Notes under the pieces: generated by a model
What the model saw: the letters and a program-made list of their open reading frames with translations, nothing else
Databases searched by the model: none
Told to the model about the DNA's origin: nothing
Origin: Planctomycetota bacterium
Lineage (GTDB): Bacteria; Planctomycetota; JAJSAM01; JAJVHW01
Assembly: GCA_021414065.1 (NCBI GenBank)
Contig: JAIOPE010000151.1
Coordinates: forward strand, 30,381-94,380
Length of the DNA stretch: 64,000 bases
Direction: 5' to 3'
Shown here: positions 1 to 9,893 of the stretch, one piece after another
How positions within the stretch are numbered: position 1 is the stretch's first letter
Layout: each line of letters opens with the position of its first letter
Translations under genes and position numbers: made by a program

Positions 1-1
1 C

Positions 2-796
2 GTCGGCGACCTCTGGATCGCCGCGTGGCACACCGACAAGATCCTGCGCCTGGACAGCGGCACGCAGCAGATCGTCTACATGGCGGGCGGCAAGCGCGGG
101 TTCGCGGGCGATGGCGGCCCCGCGAACCTGGCGCAGTTGAACCTCGCGTCGAGCGTGAAGTTCGACGCCTCGGGCAACTGGTACATCGCCGACGAGGCGA
201 ACCGTCGCGTGCGTTTCGTGAACCGACAAACCAACGTGATCACCACGATCGCCGGAACCGGCTTCGCAACCGATGCCACGCACATCCTCGGAGACGGTGG
301 TCCTGCCGTTTCTGCGACGCTCAACTTCCCCGTCGGGCAGTCGGCGCAGCCGGGCGGCCGCATCTGCCTCGATCCCACGGAGCGCTTCCTCTACATCGCC
401 GACACGGACAACCACCGCGTGCGCCGCATCGATCTGCAGACCGGCATCATCACGACGATCGCCGGCACCGGGTCCAAGACGGACTCGATGCACGCGAAGG
501 GCGACGGCGCGCTCGCGACCGACGCCACGCTGAGCTCGCCGGTGGACGTCGATTGCGACTCGGCCGGCAACGTGTACGTCGCCGACCGGGACAACGACAG
601 CGTCCGGAAGATCGCGATCACCACCGGCGTGATCACCACGATCGCGGGCGGCAATGGCAAGGGCTACGCCGGCGACGGCGGCGAGGCCGCGGCGGCGCAA
701 CTCGACCGTCCCTGCGGCATCTTCGTCCAGCGCAACACGGGTCGCCTCTTCGTCGCGGACACGTACAACGGCGTGATCCGCGTGATCTGGGAGTGA
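2..796 (+). CDS. NHL-repeat beta-propeller protein, 5' truncated
   Basis: The frame is open from the window edge, so the start and any signal peptide lie upstream. The 264 visible residues are successive NHL-type blades, with the recurrent pattern 'YIADxxNxRVRxxxxxTGxITTIAGTG' cut by 'GDGGPA' turns. Such propellers bind ligands or partners and are usually exported; no catalytic residues are visible. The TGA stop overlaps the ATG of the next gene (TGATG), and the C-terminus closely resembles that of the next protein, so the two look like tandem duplicates in one operon. The substrate or partner is unknown. Confidence 0.85.
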   Translation, partial: VGDLWIAAWHTDKILRLDSGTQQIVYMAGGKRGFAGDGGPANLAQLNLASSVKFDASGNWYIADEANRRVRFVNRQTNVITTIAGTGFATDATHILGDGGPAVSATLNFPVGQSAQPGGRICLDPTERFLYIADTDNHRVRRIDLQTGIITTIAGTGSKTDSMHAKGDGALATDATLSSPVDVDCDSAGNVYVADRDNDSVRKIAITTGVITTIAGGNGKGYAGDGGEAAAAQLDRPCGIFVQRNTGRLFVADTYNGVIRVIWE

Positions 797-2442
797 TGTT
801 CCACCTGCGTCACGTCTCCACGTCGGCCGCCGCGGCGCTCGTGCTCCTCGCCGCGCCGCTTTCGTTCGCTCACGAGACGAACGTGCTCGACCTCGAGCGG
901 CTGGAAGACCGAGTGTTCGACGCGCTGGAGGACCCGTCGGTGGCCGGAAGGCCGCGCGCGGCGTACACGTCGTTGTTGAAGACGTTCGGGAAGTCGAGTC
1001 GCGGGCTCGTCTCGCGGGACCTCGTGAAGGTGCTGGCGGCGGCTCGGGCCTGCGACAGGGCGCTTTCGGGAGACGTCTCGCTCGATCTGCTCGTGGACGC
1101 GGCCGCGGCGGAGGCGTCGCTGAAGCTCGCGGGCGAGTCCGACGATCTCGGCGAACTCGCGCGGCGGATCTTCTCCGCGTCAGACCGACGGGCCGTGGTG
1201 CGGACCGCCGAGCGTGGCGCGACGGCGCGCGACCGCGGCGTCGTGAGCGGCGCCAACGGCGGCCGGGCGGAGATGCTCCGCCGGTTCCACGACGCTGCAC
1301 GCGAGTTCGAGTCCGCCCGATCGAAGGCCTCGCGCGCGTTCGCGAAGCAGCGGCGGCGGCCGTCGCCCGGGCAGCCGTTGCCGAAGGGACCAGCGGGGAC
1401 GATCGACACGTACGCGGGGAACGCGCTCCGCGCCTACGACGGCGAGGATCTCCCGGCGCTCCGAACGGCACTCTACTGGCCGCTCGACGTCGCGGTGTCG
1501 CCGTTCGACGGACTCCTCTACATCTGCGACGCAAACAACCACCGCGTGCGCCGCGTCGATGCCGACGGCCGTCTGCGCACAGTAGCCGGTGCAGGCGAAC
1601 TCGGGGCGTCGGAGGGGCCGGCCGCGGAGGCGAAGTTCCATCACCCTTCGTCGATCGCGTTCGATCCGGGCGACGGTGCGTTGTTCGTGGCGGGCTGGCA
1701 TTCCGACGTCGTCCACCGTTGCGATCCGTCAGCGCAGACGGTCACGTTCGTCGCCGGAACCGACCACGGTTTCGCGGGCGACGGCGGGCCGGCGGTCTCC
1801 GCGCAACTCGGGTTCCCGGTGGGCGCAGTCTTCGACGCCGCGGGCAACTGGTACGTCGCGGACCAAGCGAACGCTCGCATCCGCCGTGTGGACGCGACCA
1901 CGGGAGTCATCACGACGATCGCCGGCACCGGCGACGTTGCGTTCGGCGGCGACGGCGGCGATGCGACGGCCGCGAGCTTCGCGCTGGACGACGGCGAGAA
2001 CCTGAACGCAGGCGGACGCATCTGCCTGTCGCCGGACGGCGCGCGCCTTTACGTGGCCGACACGCTGAACCGCCGCGTGCGCGCGATCGACATCGCGACG
2101 GGTACGGTCTCGACGATCGCGGGAACCGGCGCCGTGGGTTCCGACGGCGACGGCGGCAGCGCGACCGCCGCGACGCTCTCGCGTCCGAGCGACGTGGACT
2201 GCGACGCCGACGGCAACGTCTACGTGGCCGACGTCGGCAGCCACACGATCCGTCGGATCGACCCTGCGACGGGCGTGATCTCTCGGTTCGCGGGCGACGG
2301 CACCCGCGGGTTCCGCGGCGACGGCGGCCCGGCGCTCACGGCGCGGTTCGACGCGCCGTCGGGCGTTCACGTGGATCGCGCGCGCGGCCGCGTGTACATC
2401 TCGGACACGTACAACAGCGTCGTCCGCGTCGTGTGGGAGTAG
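796..2442 (+). CDS. Exported NHL-repeat protein with N-terminal helical domain
   Basis: A protein of 548 aa. The ATG overlaps the previous stop. Residues 1-25 form a signal peptide (hydrophobic core, then SFA-HET). Residues 26-190 are helix-rich and Ala/Arg-rich. From about residue 200 to the end there are five or six NHL blades ('YICDANNHRVRRVDADG', 'GDGGPAV', 'ITTIAGTG'). NHL propellers are protein-, RNA- or ligand-binding scaffolds; here the protein is probably periplasmic or surface exposed. The helical N-domain resembles that of the next gene, which carries an unrelated propeller. A longer upstream in-frame start at 25 exists but would read through the previous gene in another frame and is rejected. 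Confidence 0.85.
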   Translation: MFHLRHVSTSAAAALVLLAAPLSFAHETNVLDLERLEDRVFDALEDPSVAGRPRAAYTSLLKTFGKSSRGLVSRDLVKVLAAARACDRALSGDVSLDLLVDAAAAEASLKLAGESDDLGELARRIFSASDRRAVVRTAERGATARDRGVVSGANGGRAEMLRRFHDAAREFESARSKASRAFAKQRRRPSPGQPLPKGPAGTIDTYAGNALRAYDGEDLPALRTALYWPLDVAVSPFDGLLYICDANNHRVRRVDADGRLRTVAGAGELGASEGPAAEAKFHHPSSIAFDPGDGALFVAGWHSDVVHRCDPSAQTVTFVAGTDHGFAGDGGPAVSAQLGFPVGAVFDAAGNWYVADQANARIRRVDATTGVITTIAGTGDVAFGGDGGDATAASFALDDGENLNAGGRICLSPDGARLYVADTLNRRVRAIDIATGTVSTIAGTGAVGSDGDGGSATAATLSRPSDVDCDADGNVYVADVGSHTIRRIDPATGVISRFAGDGTRGFRGDGGPALTARFDAPSGVHVDRARGRVYISDTYNSVVRVVWE

Positions 2443-2446
2443 CGCG

Positions 2447-4312
2447 GTGACGTCGTCCCCGTGCCGATTCGCGCCCGCACTCTGGGCCATGCTCGCGCTC
2501 CTCACGACGGTCGCTCCCGCGGCGTTCGCCGGGCCTGCGGTCGATGCCGTCGGCGAGCACCTCGCGGCGGGTGCGGCCGACGGGGGTCTCCCGTCGAAGG
2601 AGCGTCGCGCCTGCGTTCGAGCGGCGAAGCCGTTCGTCCGCGCGGACCTGCCCGGCGCGACCGACGACTTCAAGAAGCTCGTCGCCGCTGCGCGCGAGGC
2701 GCGCGGCCCGCTGCGGGGTGACACGACCCTCGCGACGCTCCTCGACGCGGCGCTCGTCGAAGCGAGGGCGACGCTCGACTCCGACGCCGCGGCGCTCGTA
2801 CAGGTGTTGGTGCTCATCGATCCGGGGCGCGCCCGCACCGTGGTGGAACGTGCGTCATCGACGGCGACTCGTCTGCGCCTGAAGTTCGTCGCGGCGGTGG
2901 CTGAAGAGTCGGCGAAGGCGGCCGACGCCGGTCTTCGCGCGGCGTCGTCGTATGCGAGCGCCGCGAAGCTCGCGGCGAAGACGCTCGGCCGGCAGGACCG
3001 TCGTCCCGCGCGGTGGACCGTCGCGGTCGAGGGTCTCGGCGGCGCACTGCTCAGCGTGTGGACGGACGGCGCAGTCGTGCCGTCCACGTACACCGTCGGC
3101 GCGAGCGACACGACGACCGCGGGCGGGAGCGGACCGCTCTTCCTGCGTCTCTCCGGCGACGCGTGGGTGCGCGTGCCCGTGCTGCCGTCCGGCGATCTCT
3201 GGTGGGTCACCGGCGTGCCCGGGGACGGCGTGTGGGCCTGCGGTTCCGGCGGGCAGCTCGTGCGTTACGACCCGCAGACGGGCGACGTCGCCGAGCGTTC
3301 GGTGCCCGGCGTGACGGCGATCCTCTACGGCGTGTGGGGCGCGGCGGCGGACGACGTGTGGACCGTCGGCGGCGGCGAAGCGATCGGCGGCGGCACCGCG
3401 CCGGAGTTGCATCACTGGAACGGCCTGGCGTGGACGCCCGTCGCGGTGCCGCCCGCCGCCGCGAATCGCATTCTCTACAAGGTCTGGGGCTCGGCAGCCG
3501 ACGACGTCTGGGCGTGCGGTTCGGGCGGCGTGATCCTCCACTACGACGGCGCGAAGTGGACATCCGTCGCGTCCGACACCGTGAACACGCTCCTCACGAT
3601 TCAGGGAAGTCCGGGCGGTGGGAACCCCGTCGTCGCGGTCGGCGCGCCGGGCACCGACGCCACGATCACGGAGCGCGGCGTGTCGGGTGCGTGGAAGCGC
3701 GTCGCGCTGTCGGCGGGCCTCGAGTCGCTCAACGGCGTCGCGATCGACGCCAACGGAGACGGCTACGCCGCGGGCGTTTTCGGCCAGGTCCTGCGGCGGT
3801 CCGGCGGCGCGTGGACGAAGGTCACGGGTGTGCCGACGCCCGGCAGTCTCGACCACCACGCCGTGACGATCGACGCGCGCGGCGGCGCGTGGTTCGTCGG
3901 CGGAAGTCTGACAGGCGCGCTCGACGGAGGTTTCCTCCTGCACTTCGGGCCGCGCACCGTGCCGTCGCAGGTACTCGCCCGGGCGACGCTCCGCGGCGAC
4001 GTCGCCCCCGCGCTGAACGCGGCGTGCGCCACCATCGGCTGTCACCTGGCGCCGTTCGCCAACGAGAACCTCGACTTCGCGACGGCGGAGTCCACGCGCG
4101 GCGGCACGTTCGGCGTGGCCAGCACGCAGTCGCCGATCCCGCGCGTCCTCGCCGGTCGGCCGTCGCAGAGCTACCTCTGGCACAAGCTCGTCGGCACGCA
4201 CCTCAGCGTGGGCGGCAGCGGCGATCGCATGCCGAACACCGGCACCGGCCTCCCGCAGCGCCAACTCGACTTCGTCTACGCCTGGATCGCAGAAGGCGCG
4301 CTGGACGACTGA
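2447..4312 (+). CDS. Exported propeller protein with C-terminal haem-like C-x4-CH motif
   Basis: A protein of 621 aa with a GTG start 4 nt after the preceding stop and a signal peptide ending near AFA-GP (residue 29). Residues 30-185 are a helical domain resembling the N-domain of the preceding protein ('FKKLVAAAREARGPLRGD'). Residues 190-500 carry repeats of the 'VWGSAADDVWACGSGG' type, common in exported proteins of myxobacteria and planctomycetes. Around residue 526 is 'ACATIGCHLAP', a C-x4-CH motif like the atypical haem sites of multihaem cytochromes, followed by 'LWHKLVGTH' and 'RMPNTG', as in cytochrome-like domains where a distal Met follows. A single haem domain fused to a propeller is plausible but not proven. 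Confidence 0.8.
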   Translation: MTSSPCRFAPALWAMLALLTTVAPAAFAGPAVDAVGEHLAAGAADGGLPSKERRACVRAAKPFVRADLPGATDDFKKLVAAAREARGPLRGDTTLATLLDAALVEARATLDSDAAALVQVLVLIDPGRARTVVERASSTATRLRLKFVAAVAEESAKAADAGLRAASSYASAAKLAAKTLGRQDRRPARWTVAVEGLGGALLSVWTDGAVVPSTYTVGASDTTTAGGSGPLFLRLSGDAWVRVPVLPSGDLWWVTGVPGDGVWACGSGGQLVRYDPQTGDVAERSVPGVTAILYGVWGAAADDVWTVGGGEAIGGGTAPELHHWNGLAWTPVAVPPAAANRILYKVWGSAADDVWACGSGGVILHYDGAKWTSVASDTVNTLLTIQGSPGGGNPVVAVGAPGTDATITERGVSGAWKRVALSAGLESLNGVAIDANGDGYAAGVFGQVLRRSGGAWTKVTGVPTPGSLDHHAVTIDARGGAWFVGGSLTGALDGGFLLHFGPRTVPSQVLARATLRGDVAPALNAACATIGCHLAPFANENLDFATAESTRGGTFGVASTQSPIPRVLAGRPSQSYLWHKLVGTHLSVGGSGDRMPNTGTGLPQRQLDFVYAWIAEGALDD

Positions 4313-4319
4313 CGGCGTC

Positions 4320-6698
4320 CTACTTCGGCGGCGCCGGGTCCCGGGGCGGTGTTGACGGCGGCGGCGCGGGCAGCGTCCGCCCCGACGTCGCGAGGGCTGT
4401 GACGAAGGGGACTGCGAACGCGTACGTCGGCTCCGCGCCGCGCGCCTTCAACGCCGCTGCGAGCGCGTCGTCCATGCGATCGAGACGCCACAAGGCGTAC
4501 GCGCTGTTGGCCCAGCCCTTCGCGTACTCCTTGCCGGAGCGTGTGCGCCAGGTGTCCACGGCCCGGGTCGCCGACTCGAGCGCATCGGTGAGTCGCTTGC
4601 CGCCCTCTTCGGATCTGCCCTGGCGCTGCGCGTCCATTCCGAGGCGCAGCAGTGCGACCGCGCGCGCGTTCCACGCGACGACGTGGTCGGGCCGGAGTTG
4701 GACGATCCGGTCGAGGTGATCGAGCGCGATCGGGATGGACGCGATGTCTGCGGCGTTCTCGAGGATCAGGTTCGCGGCCGCGAGCAGCGACGGGATCTGG
4801 TTCGGCTCGAGGCGGATCGCAGCTTCGTGGAGACCGAGTGACTCAGCGCGCAACTCGGCCGATCGCTTCGCATCGCCGTCGCGCTTCGCCTCGGAGCCGC
4901 GCGCCTCGAGGATCCACGCGAGCGTGCCGTGCGTCATCGGCAGGTCCGGCTTGTCGGCGACGACCGCCCGTGCGAGCAGTTCCGCCTGGGCGGACTCCCC
5001 CTTCGCCATGTGGATGCGCGCAGAGAGCAAGCGGGCCATGACGTCGCTCGGGTCGATGCCGACCGCCTCGGCCACGAGCGTGGCCGCTTCGTCGGGCCGG
5101 CCGAGGAGCAGCAGGGACTCAGCGAGGGAGCAGAGCGTGCCGGGGGTCCGCTGGCGCTTCAGCGCGGCGGTGAACTGTTCGCGCGCGTCCTCGAACCGGC
5201 CCGTGACGATGAACCGGTGGCCCAGGTTCATCTGTGTGTTCGCCGGGTCCTTCCGGTCGCCGCTGATGTAGCCGAGCGACGCCATCCGCTCGAGTTCCGC
5301 CTGCTGCTCGGGAGAGAGGTCGGCTGCCTTCGACTTCGCGGCGAGTCCCTCGGCCACGAGACGGTCGCGTCGCGACTCTCCGAAGTACGTCGGCACCGAC
5401 TCGTGCGCGAGGCCGCCTTCGAACGCCTGTTCGAGGACGCGGCCCTGCATGTCGGCCGGGGTCGGGTAACCCATCGCGGCGAGCACCGTGGGGGCGATGT
5501 CGAACACCGACGCGCCGTCCACGCGGACCCCCCGCGCCACGCCGTTGCCCCACGCGTGGAAGACGCCGTACTGCCGGTGCCACATCGCGCCGGTCTTCGC
5601 GTGGAAGTCGCTCGGGTCGCCGCGGCGGAAGGCACCGCTCTTGAAGCCGTGGTCGGAGACGAGGAAGATCGTGGTGTCCGCGTCGGCGAGGTCCATGTAC
5701 TCGCCGAGCACGCGGTCGTGCCAGACGTAGTTGGCTTCGATGGCGGTTCGGTACCGCAGGTACTCCTGCTCGTCCACCTCCGGGAGTTTCGGCGGCGCGT
5801 ATCGCATGAACAAGTGCGACAGCGCGTCCATTGCTTCGAAGTACGCAGCGAAGAACCTCGGGCGCCGCTCGGCCAGGAGCCGTTGGCCGGCGCCGCGGAA
5901 CGTCTCGGCCGTGGCCAGAGTGAGGCGCAGGTTCCCGAGTCGGTTGAGTGGGTGAAATCGCGTCGAGTAGGCGGCGGCGAACTCGGACTGCGACACGTCG
6001 GCGAAGGGCCGGACGCTCGCGAGCGTCAGGTCGTCCACGGTCACGCGCGACGTCTCGATCTCCTTCGCGAGGTCGTCGGGCCACGTCCGGAGCGGCGCCT
6101 CGGTGTCGATCTCCCGTCCGTAGTCGAACGCGAGGAGTCCCATGCGGTCGGTGACCATGAACCCGTTCAGCGGTTCCGCCGGATAGGTCACGAGCCACCC
6201 GACGACTCCCACGGTCTCGCCGTGCCGCGAGAGCACGTCCCACACGGTGTCGGCGGCGCGCATCTTCGACGAGACGGGCACGAGCCCGCCGCTCGTCTCC
6301 GTGACGAAGTCGAGGATGCCGTGGCGCTCAGGCGGCATGCCCGTGGCGATCGTCGTCCAGACCACCGGCGAGAGCACCGGCTGGATCGACTCGAGGATGC
6401 CCGACGCCCCTTCGCGGCGCATCCGTGCGAAGTGCGGGAGTTTGCCCTGGCGGATCAGGTCCTCGAGCAGGTCCGGGTCGCAGGAGTCGAACCCGAGCAG
6501 AATGACCTTCCGCTTCCAAGCGGCCGCGTTCGACGCCTTCGATCGGCGCACGGCTCCGGCCACCGCGGGGTCGGCTCCTGCGGCGGTTCCGTCACCCGAG
6601 CAGGAGGCGGACAGCGCCGCCGCAGCGACCGCGCACGCAAACAGCGCCGCCCGGAACGCGACGCACCTGCCAACGCGCTGGAGTCGCGGCGCGGTCAC
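4320..6698 (-). CDS. Alkaline-phosphatase-fold (nucleotide pyrophosphatase/sulfatase-like) lipoprotein with TPRs
   Basis: A protein of 792 aa. The GTG start overlaps the upstream stop (GTGA) and gives a lipoprotein signal with the lipobox LSASC (Cys about 33). Residues 60-440 are a type I phosphodiesterase/nucleotide pyrophosphatase domain: 'ILLGFDSCDPDLL' (metal Asp), 'VVWTTIATGMPPERHG' (Thr nucleophile) and 'FLVSDHGFKSGAF' (metal Asp-His). Residues from about 490 form TPR helices ('NLGHRFIVTGRFEDAREQF', 'YAKGWANSAYALWRLDRMDDA'). The family hydrolyses phosphodiesters or transfers phospho-groups; the substrate here is unknown. Anchoring by lipid suggests a periplasmic-face or outer-membrane site. 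It is the second gene of an operon with the IPT/FG-GAP protein. The open frame continues far upstream in the same phase but without coding character. Confidence 0.88.
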   Translation of the reverse strand: MTAPRLQRVGRCVAFRAALFACAVAAAALSASCSGDGTAAGADPAVAGAVRRSKASNAAAWKRKVILLGFDSCDPDLLEDLIRQGKLPHFARMRREGASGILESIQPVLSPVVWTTIATGMPPERHGILDFVTETSGGLVPVSSKMRAADTVWDVLSRHGETVGVVGWLVTYPAEPLNGFMVTDRMGLLAFDYGREIDTEAPLRTWPDDLAKEIETSRVTVDDLTLASVRPFADVSQSEFAAAYSTRFHPLNRLGNLRLTLATAETFRGAGQRLLAERRPRFFAAYFEAMDALSHLFMRYAPPKLPEVDEQEYLRYRTAIEANYVWHDRVLGEYMDLADADTTIFLVSDHGFKSGAFRRGDPSDFHAKTGAMWHRQYGVFHAWGNGVARGVRVDGASVFDIAPTVLAAMGYPTPADMQGRVLEQAFEGGLAHESVPTYFGESRRDRLVAEGLAAKSKAADLSPEQQAELERMASLGYISGDRKDPANTQMNLGHRFIVTGRFEDAREQFTAALKRQRTPGTLCSLAESLLLLGRPDEAATLVAEAVGIDPSDVMARLLSARIHMAKGESAQAELLARAVVADKPDLPMTHGTLAWILEARGSEAKRDGDAKRSAELRAESLGLHEAAIRLEPNQIPSLLAAANLILENAADIASIPIALDHLDRIVQLRPDHVVAWNARAVALLRLGMDAQRQGRSEEGGKRLTDALESATRAVDTWRTRSGKEYAKGWANSAYALWRLDRMDDALAAALKARGAEPTYAFAVPFVTALATSGRTLPAPPPSTPPRDPAPPK

Positions 6699-9691
6699 TT
6701 GCGGGGATTGACGAAGATGCGCGTGCTCTGCACGCTCTCGTTCGAGTCGTTGCGGACGACCACGATGTCGAGGTCGCCGTCGCCGTCGGTGTCCACGAGG
6801 CGCACGTCTTCGCCGTGGCCGTCGTCGGAGACCCCGGGCGTCGGCATTGCGATCGTCGCCACGACCCACGTCGCTCCGGACTTGCGCAGGATGCGGCACG
6901 CGTGATCGCCGGCGTCGGGCGGTGCGGTCGAGACGACCACCATGTCCTGGCTGCCGTCGCCGTCCAGATCGCCGACTGCCACGGAGTCGCCCTGCAGGAC
7001 GTCGCTGCCCGACTTCGCGGGGAAGGTGTCGGTCGAGGCGGAGAACGCCCCGCCGGAGTTCACGAACACGCGCAGCGCAGGGCCGGTGGACTGCGCGCCG
7101 GTCGCCGGGTTCGTCAGCGGCGCGTTCGACACGAGGATCAGGTCCAGCGCGGAGTCGCCGGTCACGTTCGCCAGGAGCACGCGGTCGCCCTGCATGTACT
7201 CGGGGATCTGGAGCACCGACGGCAGCGAGGTCGCGGAAGCGTCGGTGAACGTGCCGGCAGCGTTCTTCAGCAGACGTGCGGTGCGGTGGTACGTCCCGGC
7301 CGGCTTCTCCGTGACCAGGTCGCGCGTGATGACGATGTCGATGTCCGTGTCGCCGTCCACGTCGCCGACGGCGATGGCGTCGCCCTCGTACTGTTGCGCG
7401 TCGGTTCCGAGCACCGTCGGCACGGCAGCGAGCGTGCGCGTGAGCTTGCCCGTCCCGTCGTTCTTCAGCACGCGGAGGGCCGGATAGTAGGTCGTCGTCG
7501 TGACCATCGTCGGCGGGATCGGCGGAATGGCGCCCGGGTTCCCGGGGTCGGTCACGGTGACGATCGTCTCGCTGTACGCGGTCGTGTTCACGATCACCAG
7601 ATCGTTGCCCGTCGCGCCGTCCACGTTCGCGGCTGCGATGGCGACACCCTGGTTCCGGTCGCCCCACGTCGTGCCCGCCGGTGCCCAGGTCGCCGTCTGG
7701 TCGGTGAACACGCCGGCGCCGTTGTTCTTGAGGAGTCGGAGCGACGAAATCGCGGTCCCGAGGGGGCTGAGGACGTCGCCGTCGGTGATGAGCGCCAGGT
7801 CGAGGCTCCCGTTCCCGTCGAGGTCGGTGAGCACGCCGTCGCGCGCGCGCCAGTCCTCGTCGCCGAACACGGCTGCGATCGAGGTCGTGGTGACGTCGGA
7901 GAAGACTCCCGTCGCGCTGCCTCTCAGGACGCGCACTCGGGTGCGCTGGGCGGTCGTGCCGAATGCACGTGCAGCCTGGAGCAGCACGAGGTCGGGGATG
8001 CCGTCGCCCGACACGTCGCCGGTCAGCACGCGCGTGGCCCGCCAGCCGTCGAGGCCGTTCGTGGTCGTCACGACTGCCGGCACGTCGGTCGCCGTGTCGT
8101 CGCTGAATCCCTTCACCGTCACGTTCAGGGTGGACGTCTGGTCGTACTGGTCCGTCACGCGGAGAACCGCGGTTCCGTGAGCGTGGACAGGCGCGGTGAA
8201 CGACGCCTGCGACGAAGACTGCTGCGTGGCGGCGACGTCGGTGCCGTCGAGCGTGAAGACGCTGCTCGGCACGAAGTCCGCGCCGGTCAGGTTGACCGTC
8301 TCTCCGCCGAGCGCCTGGAGGAACGCGTGGTCGATCACCGAGATCCGGTTGGAACCGATGTTGAGGTACGTGAAGCCCTGCGGCGCGACGACCGTGCGCC
8401 CGAACTCGTCCCGGATCGAGAGGGCGAGCGTGCCCGCAGGTCGCGCCGGCGCCGTGACGTCGATCCGCGTGGAAAGGGTGAGCGTCGGCTGGACGACCTT
8501 GTCGCCGAAGAGGACGAGCGTCCCCGAGTGGAAGTCGGTGCCGGTGATCCGCACCTTCCGCCCGCCCGCGGGGCCCGCCTCGGTCGGAGCGAACGAGGTG
8601 ATCGTCGGGAGGACCGCGTAGTTGAACGCGTTCTTCGACGTGGCGCCCTGGCCGTCTGCGTTGAGCACCGTGATGTCGTACGTGACGCCGGGCGTCAGTC
8701 CGGCGGGGACCGGGAACAGGTAGAGGGCACCGTTCGGCCGCTGGATCGTGGCCCGCGGCACCTCCACGGTTCCGAAGAAGAACCGCGGGTAGGTGTCGTC
8801 GTCGGGGTTGTCCGGGTCGTTCAGCAGGTAGAGGAAGTCCGACCCCGAGACGAGCATCATCGTGCCTTCGATCCCGGAAGGAGGCGACGGCGGATTCGTC
8901 ACGTCGAAGGTCGGCTCGGCGAAGAGGCGGCGCGACTTCGCCTTCTCCGCGTGCGTGACGCTCACGCTCGTCTTCACGGATGACCCGGCGTCGAAGGTCC
9001 CGTCGAGCTCGTACGTTCCGGCACCGCCCGTCAGCAACAGCTTCGCGGCCGTTGCGGAACGGCGGTTCTTCGACGCCTTCAACTTCGCGGCGAAGTCCGG
9101 CTCCGGCGAACCGTCCGGCCGAAGCAACCCGGTGAGCGTGAATCCGCCCTTCTTCGTCGTGGCCTTGAGCGTGACCTTCGCTCCGTCCGTCGCTGCGAAG
9201 CGGTACGCGATCGCGCCACTGCTGGCGCCGGCGGTGAAGACGGCGGCGGCGGGCTTCGCCCGTTGCACCACGAACGTGACGAGGTAGTTGCCGACCGATC
9301 CGAGGAACTGACCTTCGTGGCCGACGATGCGGAGCACGTGTACGCCCGCCTGCTGCGCCGTGAACTTCAGCGACGGCTTGGCCGAGTCGTTCGCCGAGAC
9401 CACCGCCGGAGTCGGGAGGCTGTCCGGAGCGAAGAGCGCGATCACAGACTTCAGGCCGACCACCGGGCCGGCTCCCTTGACCCTCACCTGGAGCTTGTCG
9501 CCGGGGAAGAGTTGGATGCCGAACTCGTCCACGTCGCCGGCGGGGATGATCTCCTCGTTCACCGTCTCGCCCGCGCGGACGAGCGTGACGAGGTCCTTCG
9601 TGTCGGCGACAGCGCCGCGCGCGGCGAACGCTGAGGCTGCGGCGAGACCGAAGAGGATGAAGGTGCGACGGCGGGCGGGGGAGGTGGACAT
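6695..9691 (-). CDS. Large exported IPT/TIG and FG-GAP (VCBS) repeat protein
   Basis: A protein of 998 aa. The ATG at 9691 is preceded by GGAG and a TACACT -10. Residues 1-30 are a signal peptide with twin Arg (ARRRTFILFG, then FAARGAVA). Residues 30-270 resemble pre-peptidase C-type beta domains ('GDKLQVRVKGAGPVVG'). Residues 290-580 have three IPT/TIG immunoglobulin-like domains ('ITSFAPTEAGPAGGRKVRI'). Residues 600-998 have FG-GAP/VCBS repeats with Ca-binding Asp clusters ('GDVSGDGIPDLVLL', 'GDVDGDTDIDIVI', 'GDLDGDGSQDMVV', 'DTDGDGDLDIVVV'). This composition fits a surface or matrix protein with an integrin-like propeller. Its stop overlaps the start of the phosphodiesterase lipoprotein. 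Confidence 0.88.
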   Translation of the reverse strand: MSTSPARRRTFILFGLAAASAFAARGAVADTKDLVTLVRAGETVNEEIIPAGDVDEFGIQLFPGDKLQVRVKGAGPVVGLKSVIALFAPDSLPTPAVVSANDSAKPSLKFTAQQAGVHVLRIVGHEGQFLGSVGNYLVTFVVQRAKPAAAVFTAGASSGAIAYRFAATDGAKVTLKATTKKGGFTLTGLLRPDGSPEPDFAAKLKASKNRRSATAAKLLLTGGAGTYELDGTFDAGSSVKTSVSVTHAEKAKSRRLFAEPTFDVTNPPSPPSGIEGTMMLVSGSDFLYLLNDPDNPDDDTYPRFFFGTVEVPRATIQRPNGALYLFPVPAGLTPGVTYDITVLNADGQGATSKNAFNYAVLPTITSFAPTEAGPAGGRKVRITGTDFHSGTLVLFGDKVVQPTLTLSTRIDVTAPARPAGTLALSIRDEFGRTVVAPQGFTYLNIGSNRISVIDHAFLQALGGETVNLTGADFVPSSVFTLDGTDVAATQQSSSQASFTAPVHAHGTAVLRVTDQYDQTSTLNVTVKGFSDDTATDVPAVVTTTNGLDGWRATRVLTGDVSGDGIPDLVLLQAARAFGTTAQRTRVRVLRGSATGVFSDVTTTSIAAVFGDEDWRARDGVLTDLDGNGSLDLALITDGDVLSPLGTAISSLRLLKNNGAGVFTDQTATWAPAGTTWGDRNQGVAIAAANVDGATGNDLVIVNTTAYSETIVTVTDPGNPGAIPPIPPTMVTTTTYYPALRVLKNDGTGKLTRTLAAVPTVLGTDAQQYEGDAIAVGDVDGDTDIDIVITRDLVTEKPAGTYHRTARLLKNAAGTFTDASATSLPSVLQIPEYMQGDRVLLANVTGDSALDLILVSNAPLTNPATGAQSTGPALRVFVNSGGAFSASTDTFPAKSGSDVLQGDSVAVGDLDGDGSQDMVVVSTAPPDAGDHACRILRKSGATWVVATIAMPTPGVSDDGHGEDVRLVDTDGDGDLDIVVVRNDSNESVQSTRIFVNPRK

Positions 9692-9700
9692 GGAACTCCG

Positions 9701-9706
9701 AGTGTA
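9701..9706 (-). promoter_or_regulatory. -10 element (TACACT) of the IPT/FG-GAP gene
   Basis: TACACT on the minus strand lies 9 nt upstream of the ATG at 9691, with GGAG between. It matches the -10-like hexamers found just upstream of many other starts in this window. No clear -35 is visible. Confidence 0.5.
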
Positions 9707-9893
9707 CCGTCCGCTGTCGCCGGAACGAGCCGTCACGCCGCCGCGGACGTTCCTGACGGTTCGCCGCCCCGTGCCGGACGAGCCCATCGGAGACCGACGT
9801 TTGAGACGAACGGTCGGAAGCGCCGATAGCTGACTCGGACCTCGTTCAGCACGCGCGGTGCGTCTGGGGGGGGCCGCGTGCGGAGACCCAACC

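Noticed and set aside
1729..3210. 493-codon frame on the minus strand over the NHL genes
   Set aside because: Arg/Ala/Val-rich shadow of the two propeller genes, with no start context.
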